The translations under genes were made by a program, and so were the position numbers. The notes beneath the pieces are model-generated. The model did no database searches, had not been told where the DNA came from, and saw only the letters and a list, made by a program, of their open reading frames with translations. A DNA stretch of 64,000 nucleotides from an uncultured archaeon. GTDB taxonomy: Archaea > Thermoproteota > Nitrososphaeria > JACIWG01. This document shows positions 1 through 9,510 of this stretch, in pieces (position 1 is the stretch's first letter; each line of letters starts with the position of its first letter). The stretch lies in the NCBI GenBank assembly GCA_938034445.1, contig CALHLD010000024.1:124001-188000 (forward strand), written 5' to 3'.

Positions 1-938
1 AGATTTTGCCAGACCAATTGGTAATAGCAGAGATTACATCGATAAGGGAGGGAATAGCCTATGCCACAAGAATAGAGTTTCCTGAGATACCGGATAAAGG
101 ATTTCAACCAAGGGCACCTGAAATATATGCACTTTTACTTTCAGACTTACATGTTGGAAGTAAAAGTTTCCAAAAAGAAACTTTTGAACATTTACTACAC
201 TGGTTACAGGGATACCATGGTGATAGGGAAATCATAAAGAAACTAAAATATGTAATAGTGGCAGGAGATCTTGTTGATGGTGTAGGTGTTTATCCAAATC
301 AGGAGAAAGAGTTAGAAGAAACTGACATAAGAAAACAATACATTTTAGTGGCACAATATATTGAACAGATTCCTAAACATATCCAGGTTATCATTATCCC
401 CGGAAATCATGATGCAACAAGACAAGCCCTGCCTCAACCTTCTATACCAAAAAAATATTGTGAAGAATTATATAGGATGGATAACGTGAAAATGTATGGA
501 GATCCTCTTGAAATAAAATTACATGGTATAAACTTTCTTGTTTATCACGGCCGGAGCTTAGACGATGTTTTTGCATTTTCACCATCATCAGAAACGAGTA
601 AACCAGAAAATGCTATGAAAATTTTGTTAAAAGCAAGACATTTAGCACCGGTCTTTGGGGCGAGAACTATTATAGCTCCGGCTGAAGAAGACTCCTTAGT
701 AATAGATACACCACCTGATATATTCCATGCCGGCCATGTACACATATTTGGTTACACAAAATATAGGAATACCTTAATTATAAACTCAGGTACCTTCCAA
801 AATCAAACAATGCATCAAAAGTCTATAGGAATAAATCCAACACCAGGAATAGGTGCAATAGTTAACTTAAACACATTAGAGGTTTTTGAAAAAGATTTTA
901 ATAAAATAACTATTCAACATAATCTTCAATATATTTAA
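1..938 (+). CDS. polB: DNA polymerase D small subunit (DP1), 3' part, truncated by window start
   Basis: Calcineurin-like motifs LLLSDLHVGS, VAGDLVDG, IIPGNHDATRQALPQP, HAGHVHIFGYTKY typical of archaeal PolD DP1. Confidence 0.9.
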   Translation, partial: ILPDQLVIAEITSIREGIAYATRIEFPEIPDKGFQPRAPEIYALLLSDLHVGSKSFQKETFEHLLHWLQGYHGDREIIKKLKYVIVAGDLVDGVGVYPNQEKELEETDIRKQYILVAQYIEQIPKHIQVIIIPGNHDATRQALPQPSIPKKYCEELYRMDNVKMYGDPLEIKLHGINFLVYHGRSLDDVFAFSPSSETSKPENAMKILLKARHLAPVFGARTIIAPAEEDSLVIDTPPDIFHAGHVHIFGYTKYRNTLIINSGTFQNQTMHQKSIGINPTPGIGAIVNLNTLEVFEKDFNKITIQHNLQYI

Positions 939-2130
939 CTAAATCAAATAGAACTGGATCATTGGAAAAAACTGCTTTAACGGTAGCTAAAGGAATAAGT
1001 AATTTAGGTCTTTTACTCCGACCCTGTCTTCCTAAACTAACAGTTTCAGCAGAAACAATACCTAACATTGATAATTCATTCAACAAACCACTAACTCTCC
1101 TTGTTGTTAATTCAGGAATACCTAACTTTTTACATAGTTGTAAGTAATTATTATAAACGGCTCCGGTAGAGACGTTATCCTTTAATCCAGCTACACTAAG
1201 AACAACTAACTTACTGTGAAGTGGCAAGGATCTAAGTGCATCTACAAGTCTATCCTGATCAATTTTTAACAAAGCTTCACGAACATGCTCTTCATCAACA
1301 ATACTCAGATTTTTTCTTTCTGCTATTTCACCGGCAACACGTACAAGGTCAACAGCCCGTCTAGCATCACCATGTTCCGCAGCAGCGAGTGCCGCCGCTA
1401 AATTGAGAGCTGCTTCTGTAAAAACATTAGGTTGAAAACCGAGTCTAATTCTATCGGCTAAAATAACTTTCAATTCTTCTGCTGTATAGGGAGGAAAGAC
1501 TAATTCTTCTTCACTTAAGCTACTTAAAACTCTAGGATCCAAATATTCTTTAAAGGTTAAATCATTTGAGATACCAATAAGAGAAATAAAGACTCCTGAA
1601 AGTTTTTCGTTTGCTCGTGTAAGTTCATATAAAAGATCATCACCATGACTTTTTACTAAGAAATCAATTTCATCTAGAATTATAAGACCAGAGACTCGAT
1701 CCCTTGAAAGAGATTTAAAAATTCTATCAAAAATTTCACTTAAAGCAAGACCGGTATGAGGAACAGGAATATTAAAATCACGTGCAATCTCATATAATAC
1801 TCTATATTCTGTACCGGCCATACGAGTATTCACATACGCAAAACGTACACTTATAGATTTTGAAAATGCTACTTGACTTAATTTAGAAAAAACATACTTT
1901 GCAACTGCTGTTTTTCCTGTCCCAGTTTTGCCATAAAGGAAAATATTTGAAGGCCTTGCACCATGAAGAACAGGAGAAATAGTTTCAGCTACAATCCTAA
2001 TCTGCTCATCTCTAAAATATAATTTATCAGGAATATAATCAGACCTTAAAACATTCCTATCTTTGAAAATACTTGTTTTATTTAAGGCTCGTTTAAAAAT
2101 ATCATCAATAGAAAAATTATTGGAAGCCAT
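910..2130 (-). CDS. cdc6: Orc1/Cdc6 replication initiator
   Basis: AAA+ Walker A (YGKTGTGKTAV), Walker B (LIILDEID), C-terminal winged helix; adjacent ORB repeats. Confidence 0.96.
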   Translation of the reverse strand: MASNNFSIDDIFKRALNKTSIFKDRNVLRSDYIPDKLYFRDEQIRIVAETISPVLHGARPSNIFLYGKTGTGKTAVAKYVFSKLSQVAFSKSISVRFAYVNTRMAGTEYRVLYEIARDFNIPVPHTGLALSEIFDRIFKSLSRDRVSGLIILDEIDFLVKSHGDDLLYELTRANEKLSGVFISLIGISNDLTFKEYLDPRVLSSLSEEELVFPPYTAEELKVILADRIRLGFQPNVFTEAALNLAAALAAAEHGDARRAVDLVRVAGEIAERKNLSIVDEEHVREALLKIDQDRLVDALRSLPLHSKLVVLSVAGLKDNVSTGAVYNNYLQLCKKLGIPELTTRRVSGLLNELSMLGIVSAETVSLGRQGRSKRPKLLIPLATVKAVFSNDPVLFDLVKYIEDYVE

Positions 2131-2662
2131 ATACCAACATTTCCACTGGACAACTATATATTATTTTAGCTAGACCCCATTTTTTCCATTAGAAAAGAAT
2201 TATAAGCAAAATTTTTTTATCTTCCTTCTTTAAGAAGAAAAGAATACCGATTTGATTTCTTAAAAATTTTATATTATATTCTTTATCAAATAAATTATAC
2301 TATTTTATCATTTTCTTTTTAGCTTTAAATATGAGATTATAACTTATTTTTTCTAATGGAAAAATAGGGGTCTGTCTTTTCCTGTTATCAATAATCTAAA
2401 TAGTTATCCCCTTTTTTCCTATAGGCACAGACCCCTTTATTTCCACTGGAGCTTTTTTCTATAATTTTAACAGTTAACGATTAAAAATTAGACCCCTTTA
2501 TTTCCACTGGACAGTTAATATGCTCCTTTATGATTTTTTTGTTTTCCATTGCATGTTAACAGTATGTTACTTTGTAGTACACTTGTTAATTTTCTTTTAC
2601 TAACTTGTTAACAAGTTAACAGTTTATCCATTTATCATTTTATCTACTTATTAGGTTATCGA
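2131..2662. other. oriC: Probable replication origin (oriC) with ORB elements and AT-rich tracts
   Basis: AGACCCCTTTATTTCCACTGGA (2490-2511), GACCCCTTTATTTCCACTGGA (2430-2450), AGACCCCATTTTTTCCATTAGAAAA (2172-2196), inverted TTTCTAATGGAAAAATAGGGGTCT (2350-2373), mini-ORB TTTCCACTGGA (2140-2150); next to cdc6. Confidence 0.9.
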
Positions 2663-3064
2663 ATGTCCTCCGGAGGAAAAAGAAGAATAAAAATAGAGTT
2701 TGAGGATTTCAGTGGTAGAAAAATAAAAATTGAAGTAACCGGCCCTTCTACAGGAGATGAAATTAGAAGGATTTATGAGTTTTTATCCAATAATATAAAT
2801 AATAATACAATAAATTATGATATTGAAAAGAAAGACACAAAATTTCAAAAATTTTATGATATTTTAGTTAAACATTTTCCTGTTGGTGTTTTTAACTCAA
2901 CAGATGCACTTTTAGTAGCACAAGAGGAATTTGGAACAAGTTTAAGTCAGGCCCTTGTATCAACATACCTTATGAGATTAGTTGATAGAGGTCTACTTTC
3001 AAGGAAATGGAGTTCCTCTGGATGGATATACTCTCTTGTAAAATCACCTATGATTCAGCAATAA
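2663..3064 (+). CDS. Origin-adjacent wHTH-like hypothetical protein
   Basis: 133 aa ORF; C-terminal half FNSTDALLVAQEEFGTSLSQALVSTYLMRLVDRGLLSRKWSSSGWIYSL looks like a winged helix. Confidence 0.65.
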   Translation: MSSGGKRRIKIEFEDFSGRKIKIEVTGPSTGDEIRRIYEFLSNNINNNTINYDIEKKDTKFQKFYDILVKHFPVGVFNSTDALLVAQEEFGTSLSQALVSTYLMRLVDRGLLSRKWSSSGWIYSLVKSPMIQQ

Positions 3065-3575
3065 CCTTTTTACCTTGTTCACTTAATGAATAAACAAAGA
3101 ACTTTCCTTGGCTTTCCCTATTTAGTAAATTTTTAGAATACAAGCTTTTTAGTAATCTTGCTGTATGTTCTCTTGATTTTTTAATTGAATTTTGAACATC
3201 CCTTGAACTTTTTGGGCCTGTAGAAATAAACCTGAGGATACTCATTTCTATATCGCTTAAACCTAAGTCTCCTTTTCGCTCCTTTACATTTTGTAATGTT
3301 TCCTGTCTTTCTTTTTCAATTGTATCCTTTTTTATAGGATATTTTTCTATTTTATTTTCTAGTAAATCCACCTTTACCATTATTTCTGATATTCTCTTAT
3401 TTTGTTCATCTGTCCGGTGTTTAAATTCTGTTAAAATTGCTTTTAAAAGGGAATATTCTTCTTTAGATATAGTTGTTTCTTTTTTCTTTAATTTTAATGT
3501 AATAATTATATGATAACATATCAGAGTTGCAAGTATAAGTGATGCAACAATCACAAAGTCAATGATATCCATCAT
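3048..3575 (-). CDS. Membrane-anchored MarR-like wHTH protein
   Basis: N-terminal TM (IIDFVIVASLILATLICYHIIITL), coiled coil, C-terminal wHTH (LSDIEMSILRFISTGPKSSRDVQNSIKKSREHTARLLKSLYSKNLL). Confidence 0.7.
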   Translation of the reverse strand: MMDIIDFVIVASLILATLICYHIIITLKLKKKETTISKEEYSLLKAILTEFKHRTDEQNKRISEIMVKVDLLENKIEKYPIKKDTIEKERQETLQNVKERKGDLGLSDIEMSILRFISTGPKSSRDVQNSIKKSREHTARLLKSLYSKNLLNRESQGKFFVYSLSEQGKKVIAES

Positions 3576-3612
3576 GCAACAAATAATATCACATCATATT
3601 GTTTATATACTT

Positions 3613-3999
3613 TTATGCATTTATTAATTGGTCAAGTAAATTTTCTAAAGTTATCATAATATTGTCAATTTGTTCTTTAGTTAGGATCCTTCCTTTGACG
3701 TTATCCATTAATGTTATTATTTTTTCTAAGGCGATAAAACTTTCCTTTGAAATTATTCCCAAATAATATGCTAAAATCAGAGTATAGAACGATTTTTTTA
3801 TATTTTTGATACCTCTTTCTTTAGTAATGACATATGCTCCTTTGGAAATTTTTCCTTCATCTATCTTTGTCATAATGTCATTAATTTTACCTCCAAATTC
3901 TTTTCTCACAATTATATAATCTAGTTGTTTCCTTGAAAAGCCTGAGTTAGTGATCAATTTATCTAATAATTTGTCTTCTTTTACTAATTCTTTCAGCAT
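3613..3999 (-). CDS. Hypothetical helical protein
   Basis: 128 aa ORF, no clear motif. Confidence 0.6.
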   Translation of the reverse strand: MLKELVKEDKLLDKLITNSGFSRKQLDYIIVRKEFGGKINDIMTKIDEGKISKGAYVITKERGIKNIKKSFYTLILAYYLGIISKESFIALEKIITLMDNVKGRILTKEQIDNIMITLENLLDQLINA

Positions 4000-4226
4000 C
4001 TATTTTACGTTAATGTAAAACAATTTAAAGATTTTCGTTTATTTTTTTCTCATGAAAGAATTTAAATTATTATATTTTACACTCTTTTTATGTAATTTTT
4101 ATTTAAAATATATGTATTTTTTATCTTTATTAATAATTTTTTGATTTATTTATAAAGTATTTAACTTATTTTCGTCTTTTTGAATAACTATATAAATACG
4201 GGTATAGTTACGTTTGTTGATGTTAA

Positions 4227-4466
4227 ATGGGTAGAAGAAAAAGGAAGGTAATAAAGGTATTTAAGAGGAGGCTACCAAAAATATTAGCCTGTCCAAGATG
4301 TGGTAATATTTCACTTATTGTTGATAGAGTTTCTGATGATTTAGTAAACATAAAATGTGGAACCTGTCACCTTTTCTATCCTTATTCCGCATCAAAAGAT
4401 AAAGAATACATAGATACTTATAATGAATTTGTAGATAAAATTAATCGTGGCGAAATCCAAATCTAA
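4227..4466 (+). CDS. Elf1-like zinc-ribbon transcription elongation factor
   Basis: MGRRKRKVIKVFKRRLPKILACPRCG...IKCGTCHLFYPY. Confidence 0.85.
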   Translation: MGRRKRKVIKVFKRRLPKILACPRCGNISLIVDRVSDDLVNIKCGTCHLFYPYSASKDKEYIDTYNEFVDKINRGEIQI

Positions 4467-4487
4467 TTAAATAATGGTGTCACATCG

Positions 4488-7400
4488 TTGCAGGAAAATG
4501 TTGCGTCACAAATGCAACAATGTTTTTCTTTACTTAAAGAACGTGTATCACTTGATTTAAAATACGAAAAATATTTTTCTTACATTACTGATTATTTGAA
4601 TAAAGCAATAGAAGTTGCAAATATCGCAAGAAGTAAGGGTCTTGATCCTGCTCCAAATATAGAAACAAAAATTGTATTCGATTTAGCATCAAGAGTTGAA
4701 GAATTAATTGGACTTAAAGGTATATCAAAAAGATTAAGAACATTATTGACGTATAACAAAAAAGAAGCCGCAGCTCTTATTCTGGCTATTGATGTAGCAT
4801 CTGGATTATTTGGTTCTTTATCACGTGAGGAGGCATTGGATAAAGGTGTGAGGGCCGGATTAGCTGTTGTGACAGATGGGGTCACTGTTGCACCGTTGCA
4901 AGGTATATCAAAAGTTGCAATCAAAAAAAATAAGGATGGATCACAATATGCAAGTATATACTTTGCTGGTCCAATAAGATCCGCTGGTGGTACAGATGCT
5001 GCTTTTACTTTAGTTATAGCTAATGAAGTTAGGAAAGTTTTGGGTCTTGATCGCTACCATATAAATGATTTTGATGATGAAATAGGTCGATTTATTGAAG
5101 AATTAAGAATATATGAAAGAGAGGTTGGCAACTTCCAGTTTAAGGTAACAGATGAGGATATAAAAACAGCACTAATGTATGTGCCAGTTGAAATTAATGG
5201 TGTTGAAACAAATCCGGTAGAAGTTATTATTCATAGAAACATGAGACGAATCGAAACAAATAGGGTTAGAGGGGGTGCTCTTAGGGTTCTGAATGATGGT
5301 TTAATTGGCCGTGCAAGAAAATTAGAAAAGTTAGTTAAAGAGCTTTCTATAAGTGATTGGAATTGGCTTGTGCACTTGAAGGGTGGTTCACAAGAAGCTG
5401 CTACTTTATCACATTTTGGTGATGTTATTGCTGGCCGTCCAATACTTTCTTATCCTGGTGCAGAAGGTGGATTTAGATTAAGATACGGTCGATGTTTTAA
5501 TACAGGTTTAGCGACTGTAGGCATTAATCCTTTAACTTCAGTCATTCTAGATTATGCTCTTGTTGTAGGAACACAAATAAAGATAGATAAGCCAGGTAAA
5601 AGTGCAACTGTTGCCTTTGTCGATTCGATTGAAGGTCCAATTGTTAAATTGAAGGATGAGTCGGTAATAAAAATTGAGGATTATCAAACAGCTGAAAAAG
5701 TTAAGCATGATATAGATAAAATTCTCTTTTTAGGTGACATACTAATATCGTTTGGTGATTTTGTAGAAAATAATGCTATTCTTGATAAGACAGCGTATGT
5801 AGAAGAACTTTGGTTACATGACTTTATTGATGCGTGCAATGCAACTTATGGTAATATCACTGTTGCATCACAATATCTAGAAGTTCCTCTAGAAAATATT
5901 CTTAAGTGGATGGAAAATCCAAATAGATATTATCCGGAATTCGATTTAGCATACAAAATTTCTAAAATTTTGAATATTCCATTGCACCCACATTATCTAT
6001 TTTTTTGGGATTTGTTAAAAATTAACGAAGTTATTATCTTAAGGAATGCTTTAAGAAATGGTTCTAAAAAAGATAATAAATTAGTTATAACTTACGATGA
6101 TAATGTTAAAAAGATTTTGGAAAAACTATGTGTGCCACATAAAGTTGAAAACAATCATATACTCTTTGATCCAGATACTACAAAAATATTGGACTCTTGT
6201 CTAGGTCTTAATAGAGAAGCAGTCTTCCTTTCAAAATATGATAGTGTTCTCGATCTTATATCTTTCTTAAGTGGTGTACTCATCAAAAATAAGGTATCTA
6301 CTTTCATAGGTGTACGAGTTGGAAGACCTGAAAAGGCAGAAGAAAGAAGGATGAAACCTCCTGTTCATCTTCTTTTCCCAGTAGGTTCATTTGGTGGATC
6401 CTCACGTGACCTCATGAAGGCATCAGAAAAGGCTGTATGTGTTCCAATTATTAACAGATATTGTCTTAAATGTTCTACTCTCCAATTTTCTTCAATATGC
6501 AAAAATTGTAATAGGCCAACAATGATTGTCTACACTTGTCCCTCTTGCGGTAATACCTCTGATAAAGATGAAGTTTGTCCAAGATGTAAAATATTTATGT
6601 CGCCCTATTCGCAAAAAGTCCTTGATCTCAAAAAGGAACTATTATTAGCCTCTGAAAAGGTTGATTACAAACCTGCATCTCCATTGAAAGGTGTTAAAGG
6701 CTTAATGAATGATTTAAAACAACCAGAACCTATTGAAAAAGGTCTTTTAAGACAAAAATATAATCTACAAATTTATCGTGATGGTACCATAAGATTTGAT
6801 GCTACAAATATGCCTCTTACTTCTTTTCTGCCGAATCTTATCAATACTGATTATAGTAAATTAACTAACTTGGGTTATGATTTAAATGATCTTATGTCAG
6901 GAAAACCTGTACCAATATATGTCCAGGATGTTATTTTACCTAAGAATGCTGCTAGACATTTGATAAATGTGGCTAAATTTATTGATGAATTGTTAGAAAA
7001 ATTTTATAATCTACCTGCATTTTATAAAATAAAGGAAGAAAAGGATTTAATAGGCCACATAATTGTGGGTATTGCCCCCCATACATCTGTTGCTATTGTT
7101 GGAAGGATTATAGGTTTCTCAAACTCGCAAGTTTGTTTAGCACACCCTTTTTGGCATTCTGCAAAAAGGAGAGATTGCGATGGCGATGCCGATTCAATAA
7201 CATTGTTACTTGATGTGCTACTAAACTTTTCACTTTATTATGTTCCTTCCCAAATTGGTGGCTTAATGGATACTCCACTCCTCTTACAACCTTATATTAT
7301 ACCTTCTGAAGTCGAAGATCAATCCCTTTCTATTGATTCATCTGAAAGATATGCCAAAGACTTTTATATGAAATCTTATAAATCTGCATCAGCTAGAGAG

Positions 7401-7922
7401 TTGACCTCAATACCTCTGATAAAAAACTTTCTTGCAAAAAAGGAGGAATATTTAGATTTGAAATATAATTATGATACTAAGGTATTGTTTTTAAATAAAG
7501 AAAGAAATTCTCTTGCAACAGCACCCTCTTTCTTAGAAAAAATAGAAAGACAATTCCATTATGAATTGATGATAAAGGCTGTTAGTTTTAACGAAGCAAT
7601 AGTCGCCATTTTGACAACACATCTTATACCTGATATACTGGGGAATCTAAAAGCATTTGGTTCACAGAAGGTAAGATGCAAAAAGTGTGGAGAAAAATAT
7701 CGACGTATTCCATTAAAAGGTGTTTGCATAAAATGCGGGGGTGAACTTCAACTTTCTGTAACTAAAAAAAGTGTAGGAAAGTTTTTAGAATTAGCTGAAA
7801 GGCTTGCCTCAAACGAAGGCGTCCCTTCTTATGTTAGAATGAGAGTTGAATTGGCAAAAGAAGATTTTGAAAGTCTTTTCGGTAAAGATCAAAAGCAAGC
7901 CACTTTAACTGACTTTATCTAA
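4488..7922 (+). CDS. polC: DNA polymerase D large (catalytic) subunit DP2; no intein
   Basis: 1144 aa; FAGPIRSAGGTDAAF, DCDGDADSITLLLDVLLNFS, multiple zinc ribbons, C-terminal PIP-like QATLTDFI. Confidence 0.97.
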   Translation: MQENVASQMQQCFSLLKERVSLDLKYEKYFSYITDYLNKAIEVANIARSKGLDPAPNIETKIVFDLASRVEELIGLKGISKRLRTLLTYNKKEAAALILAIDVASGLFGSLSREEALDKGVRAGLAVVTDGVTVAPLQGISKVAIKKNKDGSQYASIYFAGPIRSAGGTDAAFTLVIANEVRKVLGLDRYHINDFDDEIGRFIEELRIYEREVGNFQFKVTDEDIKTALMYVPVEINGVETNPVEVIIHRNMRRIETNRVRGGALRVLNDGLIGRARKLEKLVKELSISDWNWLVHLKGGSQEAATLSHFGDVIAGRPILSYPGAEGGFRLRYGRCFNTGLATVGINPLTSVILDYALVVGTQIKIDKPGKSATVAFVDSIEGPIVKLKDESVIKIEDYQTAEKVKHDIDKILFLGDILISFGDFVENNAILDKTAYVEELWLHDFIDACNATYGNITVASQYLEVPLENILKWMENPNRYYPEFDLAYKISKILNIPLHPHYLFFWDLLKINEVIILRNALRNGSKKDNKLVITYDDNVKKILEKLCVPHKVENNHILFDPDTTKILDSCLGLNREAVFLSKYDSVLDLISFLSGVLIKNKVSTFIGVRVGRPEKAEERRMKPPVHLLFPVGSFGGSSRDLMKASEKAVCVPIINRYCLKCSTLQFSSICKNCNRPTMIVYTCPSCGNTSDKDEVCPRCKIFMSPYSQKVLDLKKELLLASEKVDYKPASPLKGVKGLMNDLKQPEPIEKGLLRQKYNLQIYRDGTIRFDATNMPLTSFLPNLINTDYSKLTNLGYDLNDLMSGKPVPIYVQDVILPKNAARHLINVAKFIDELLEKFYNLPAFYKIKEEKDLIGHIIVGIAPHTSVAIVGRIIGFSNSQVCLAHPFWHSAKRRDCDGDADSITLLLDVLLNFSLYYVPSQIGGLMDTPLLLQPYIIPSEVEDQSLSIDSSERYAKDFYMKSYKSASARELTSIPLIKNFLAKKEEYLDLKYNYDTKVLFLNKERNSLATAPSFLEKIERQFHYELMIKAVSFNEAIVAILTTHLIPDILGNLKAFGSQKVRCKKCGEKYRRIPLKGVCIKCGGELQLSVTKKSVGKFLELAERLASNEGVPSYVRMRVELAKEDFESLFGKDQKQATLTDFI

Positions 7923-9231
7923 TTCTTATGTATTCGTGTGCACCTCTAGTTGGCTCAAAGCAAAAATGAACTTTTTGGTACCCTTTTCTAAATTCAATAA
8001 CTTTCTTTTTAACTTCTTCAACATCTTTATTCCTAACTATTATATCTGTAATAAAACCGGCAATCTCTTTCATTTCATTTTCTTTCATACCTAATCTTGT
8101 TACCTCTGATACTCCAAATCTTAATCCACCAGGGTTTGCGAAATGTCTACCTTCTTTAATATCCCATGGTAACAAATTTCTATTGCATATTATGTTCGCT
8201 TTCTCCAACTTTCTTTCTAAATCTCCACCTAGGCCATACTTTGTTATATCCACTAGAACAACATGTGATTTTGTAAATCCGTTCTTTTCACCCAATACCT
8301 TTAAACCTTTCTCTGCTAAAGCTTCTGCGAAAGCTTTTGAATTTTTAACAATTTGTGCCGCATATTCTTCTCCAAATTCTAACATTTCAGTTAATGCAAT
8401 TGCCTTTGCTGCTACAGAATGCAAATGATGATTGCTAACATTTCCTGGAAAAACCGCCTTTTTAATTTTTTCAGCAAACTTTTCATAGGACATGATCATT
8501 CCGCCTTGTGGCCCAAATAATGTTTTATGTGTACTGCATGTTACAGCATCCGCTCCTTCCCTAAGTGGGTCTTGGAACTGTTTGCCTGCAACCAGTCCTA
8601 TAACATGTGCTGCATCATAACATACAAACATCCCTTTTTCTTTTAAAAAGGAAGCTAATTCCTTAAGTGGTTGAGGAAATAAAAGAACTGACCCTCCAAA
8701 CATTGCTAATTTAATTTTGACTCCGTTTTTCTCCAACTCTTCAACTTTCTTTTTTGTTAAATCCACGTCTATATTCATTTCCTCGTAATTAAATGGAAAA
8801 TATTCTATTTTTAATCCATGAACCGCTCCTGCTGTTCCTCCTAACTCCATTTTTCCAGTACTTATGTGGCCACCACAAGGAATCGAAAGGCATATCATGT
8901 AATCACCTGGTAAAGTGAATGCCGTATAAATTGCCAAATTTGCACAAACTCCTGAAACTGGTCTAACATCAACGAATTCACAGCTGAACAGTCTCTTTGC
9001 AGTCTCGATGGCTAAAAGCTCAATTTGATCAATATATGTGCATCCTGCATAGACCCTTTCTCCAGGCCATCCTTCTGCATACCTATTACCTAAATCACTT
9101 GCTAACGCCTCCCTAACACCAGGACTTGGAACATTTTCACTTGCTATTAAAGGTAAACTTTCTGAGAACCATTTATGATGTTCGTAAAGTAATCTAAATA
9201 TTTCATCATATAGTTTTTTATTTGCGCTCAT
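7915..9231 (-). CDS. glyA: Serine hydroxymethyltransferase
   Basis: GNRYAEGWPGERVYAGCTYID, DAVTCSTHKTLFGPQGGMI PLP-lysine motif. Confidence 0.95.
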   Translation of the reverse strand: MSANKKLYDEIFRLLYEHHKWFSESLPLIASENVPSPGVREALASDLGNRYAEGWPGERVYAGCTYIDQIELLAIETAKRLFSCEFVDVRPVSGVCANLAIYTAFTLPGDYMICLSIPCGGHISTGKMELGGTAGAVHGLKIEYFPFNYEEMNIDVDLTKKKVEELEKNGVKIKLAMFGGSVLLFPQPLKELASFLKEKGMFVCYDAAHVIGLVAGKQFQDPLREGADAVTCSTHKTLFGPQGGMIMSYEKFAEKIKKAVFPGNVSNHHLHSVAAKAIALTEMLEFGEEYAAQIVKNSKAFAEALAEKGLKVLGEKNGFTKSHVVLVDITKYGLGGDLERKLEKANIICNRNLLPWDIKEGRHFANPGGLRFGVSEVTRLGMKENEMKEIAGFITDIIVRNKDVEEVKKKVIEFRKGYQKVHFCFEPTRGAHEYIRIR

Positions 9232-9309
9232 ACCATTCTACAAAAGAAAGGGTAGTAATTAAAATTTTAATTAAAAATTTTTAAAGCTGTAAATATACCT
9301 CTCCTATGT

Positions 9310-9483
9310 ATGAGTTCCAAGAAAAAGAAATCATCCGCACCTATGCCTGCTTCAAGTGCAGGGTTGCTTAGATTCTTTGAAGATGAAACCCATGGGATAA
9401 AAATTAAGCCCGCCCTTGTTCTTGCGTTAGCTTTATCTCTTGTTGTTTTTTCAATAATGCTCCTAATATTTGTTCCTCCATAA
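9310..9483 (+). CDS. secG: Preprotein translocase Sec61 beta/SecG
   Basis: Manually translated MSSKKKKSSAPMPASSAGLLRFFEDETHGIKIKPALVLALALSLVVFSIMLLIFVPP; not in supplied ORF track. Confidence 0.9.
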   Translation: MSSKKKKSSAPMPASSAGLLRFFEDETHGIKIKPALVLALALSLVVFSIMLLIFVPP

Positions 9484-9510
9484 TATTTCTATTTTATTTT
9501 GGTGCATTAA

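Noticed and set aside
4488-7922. Possible intein in DP2
   Set aside because: Active-site region DCDGDADSITLLLD is continuous and no intein motifs are present
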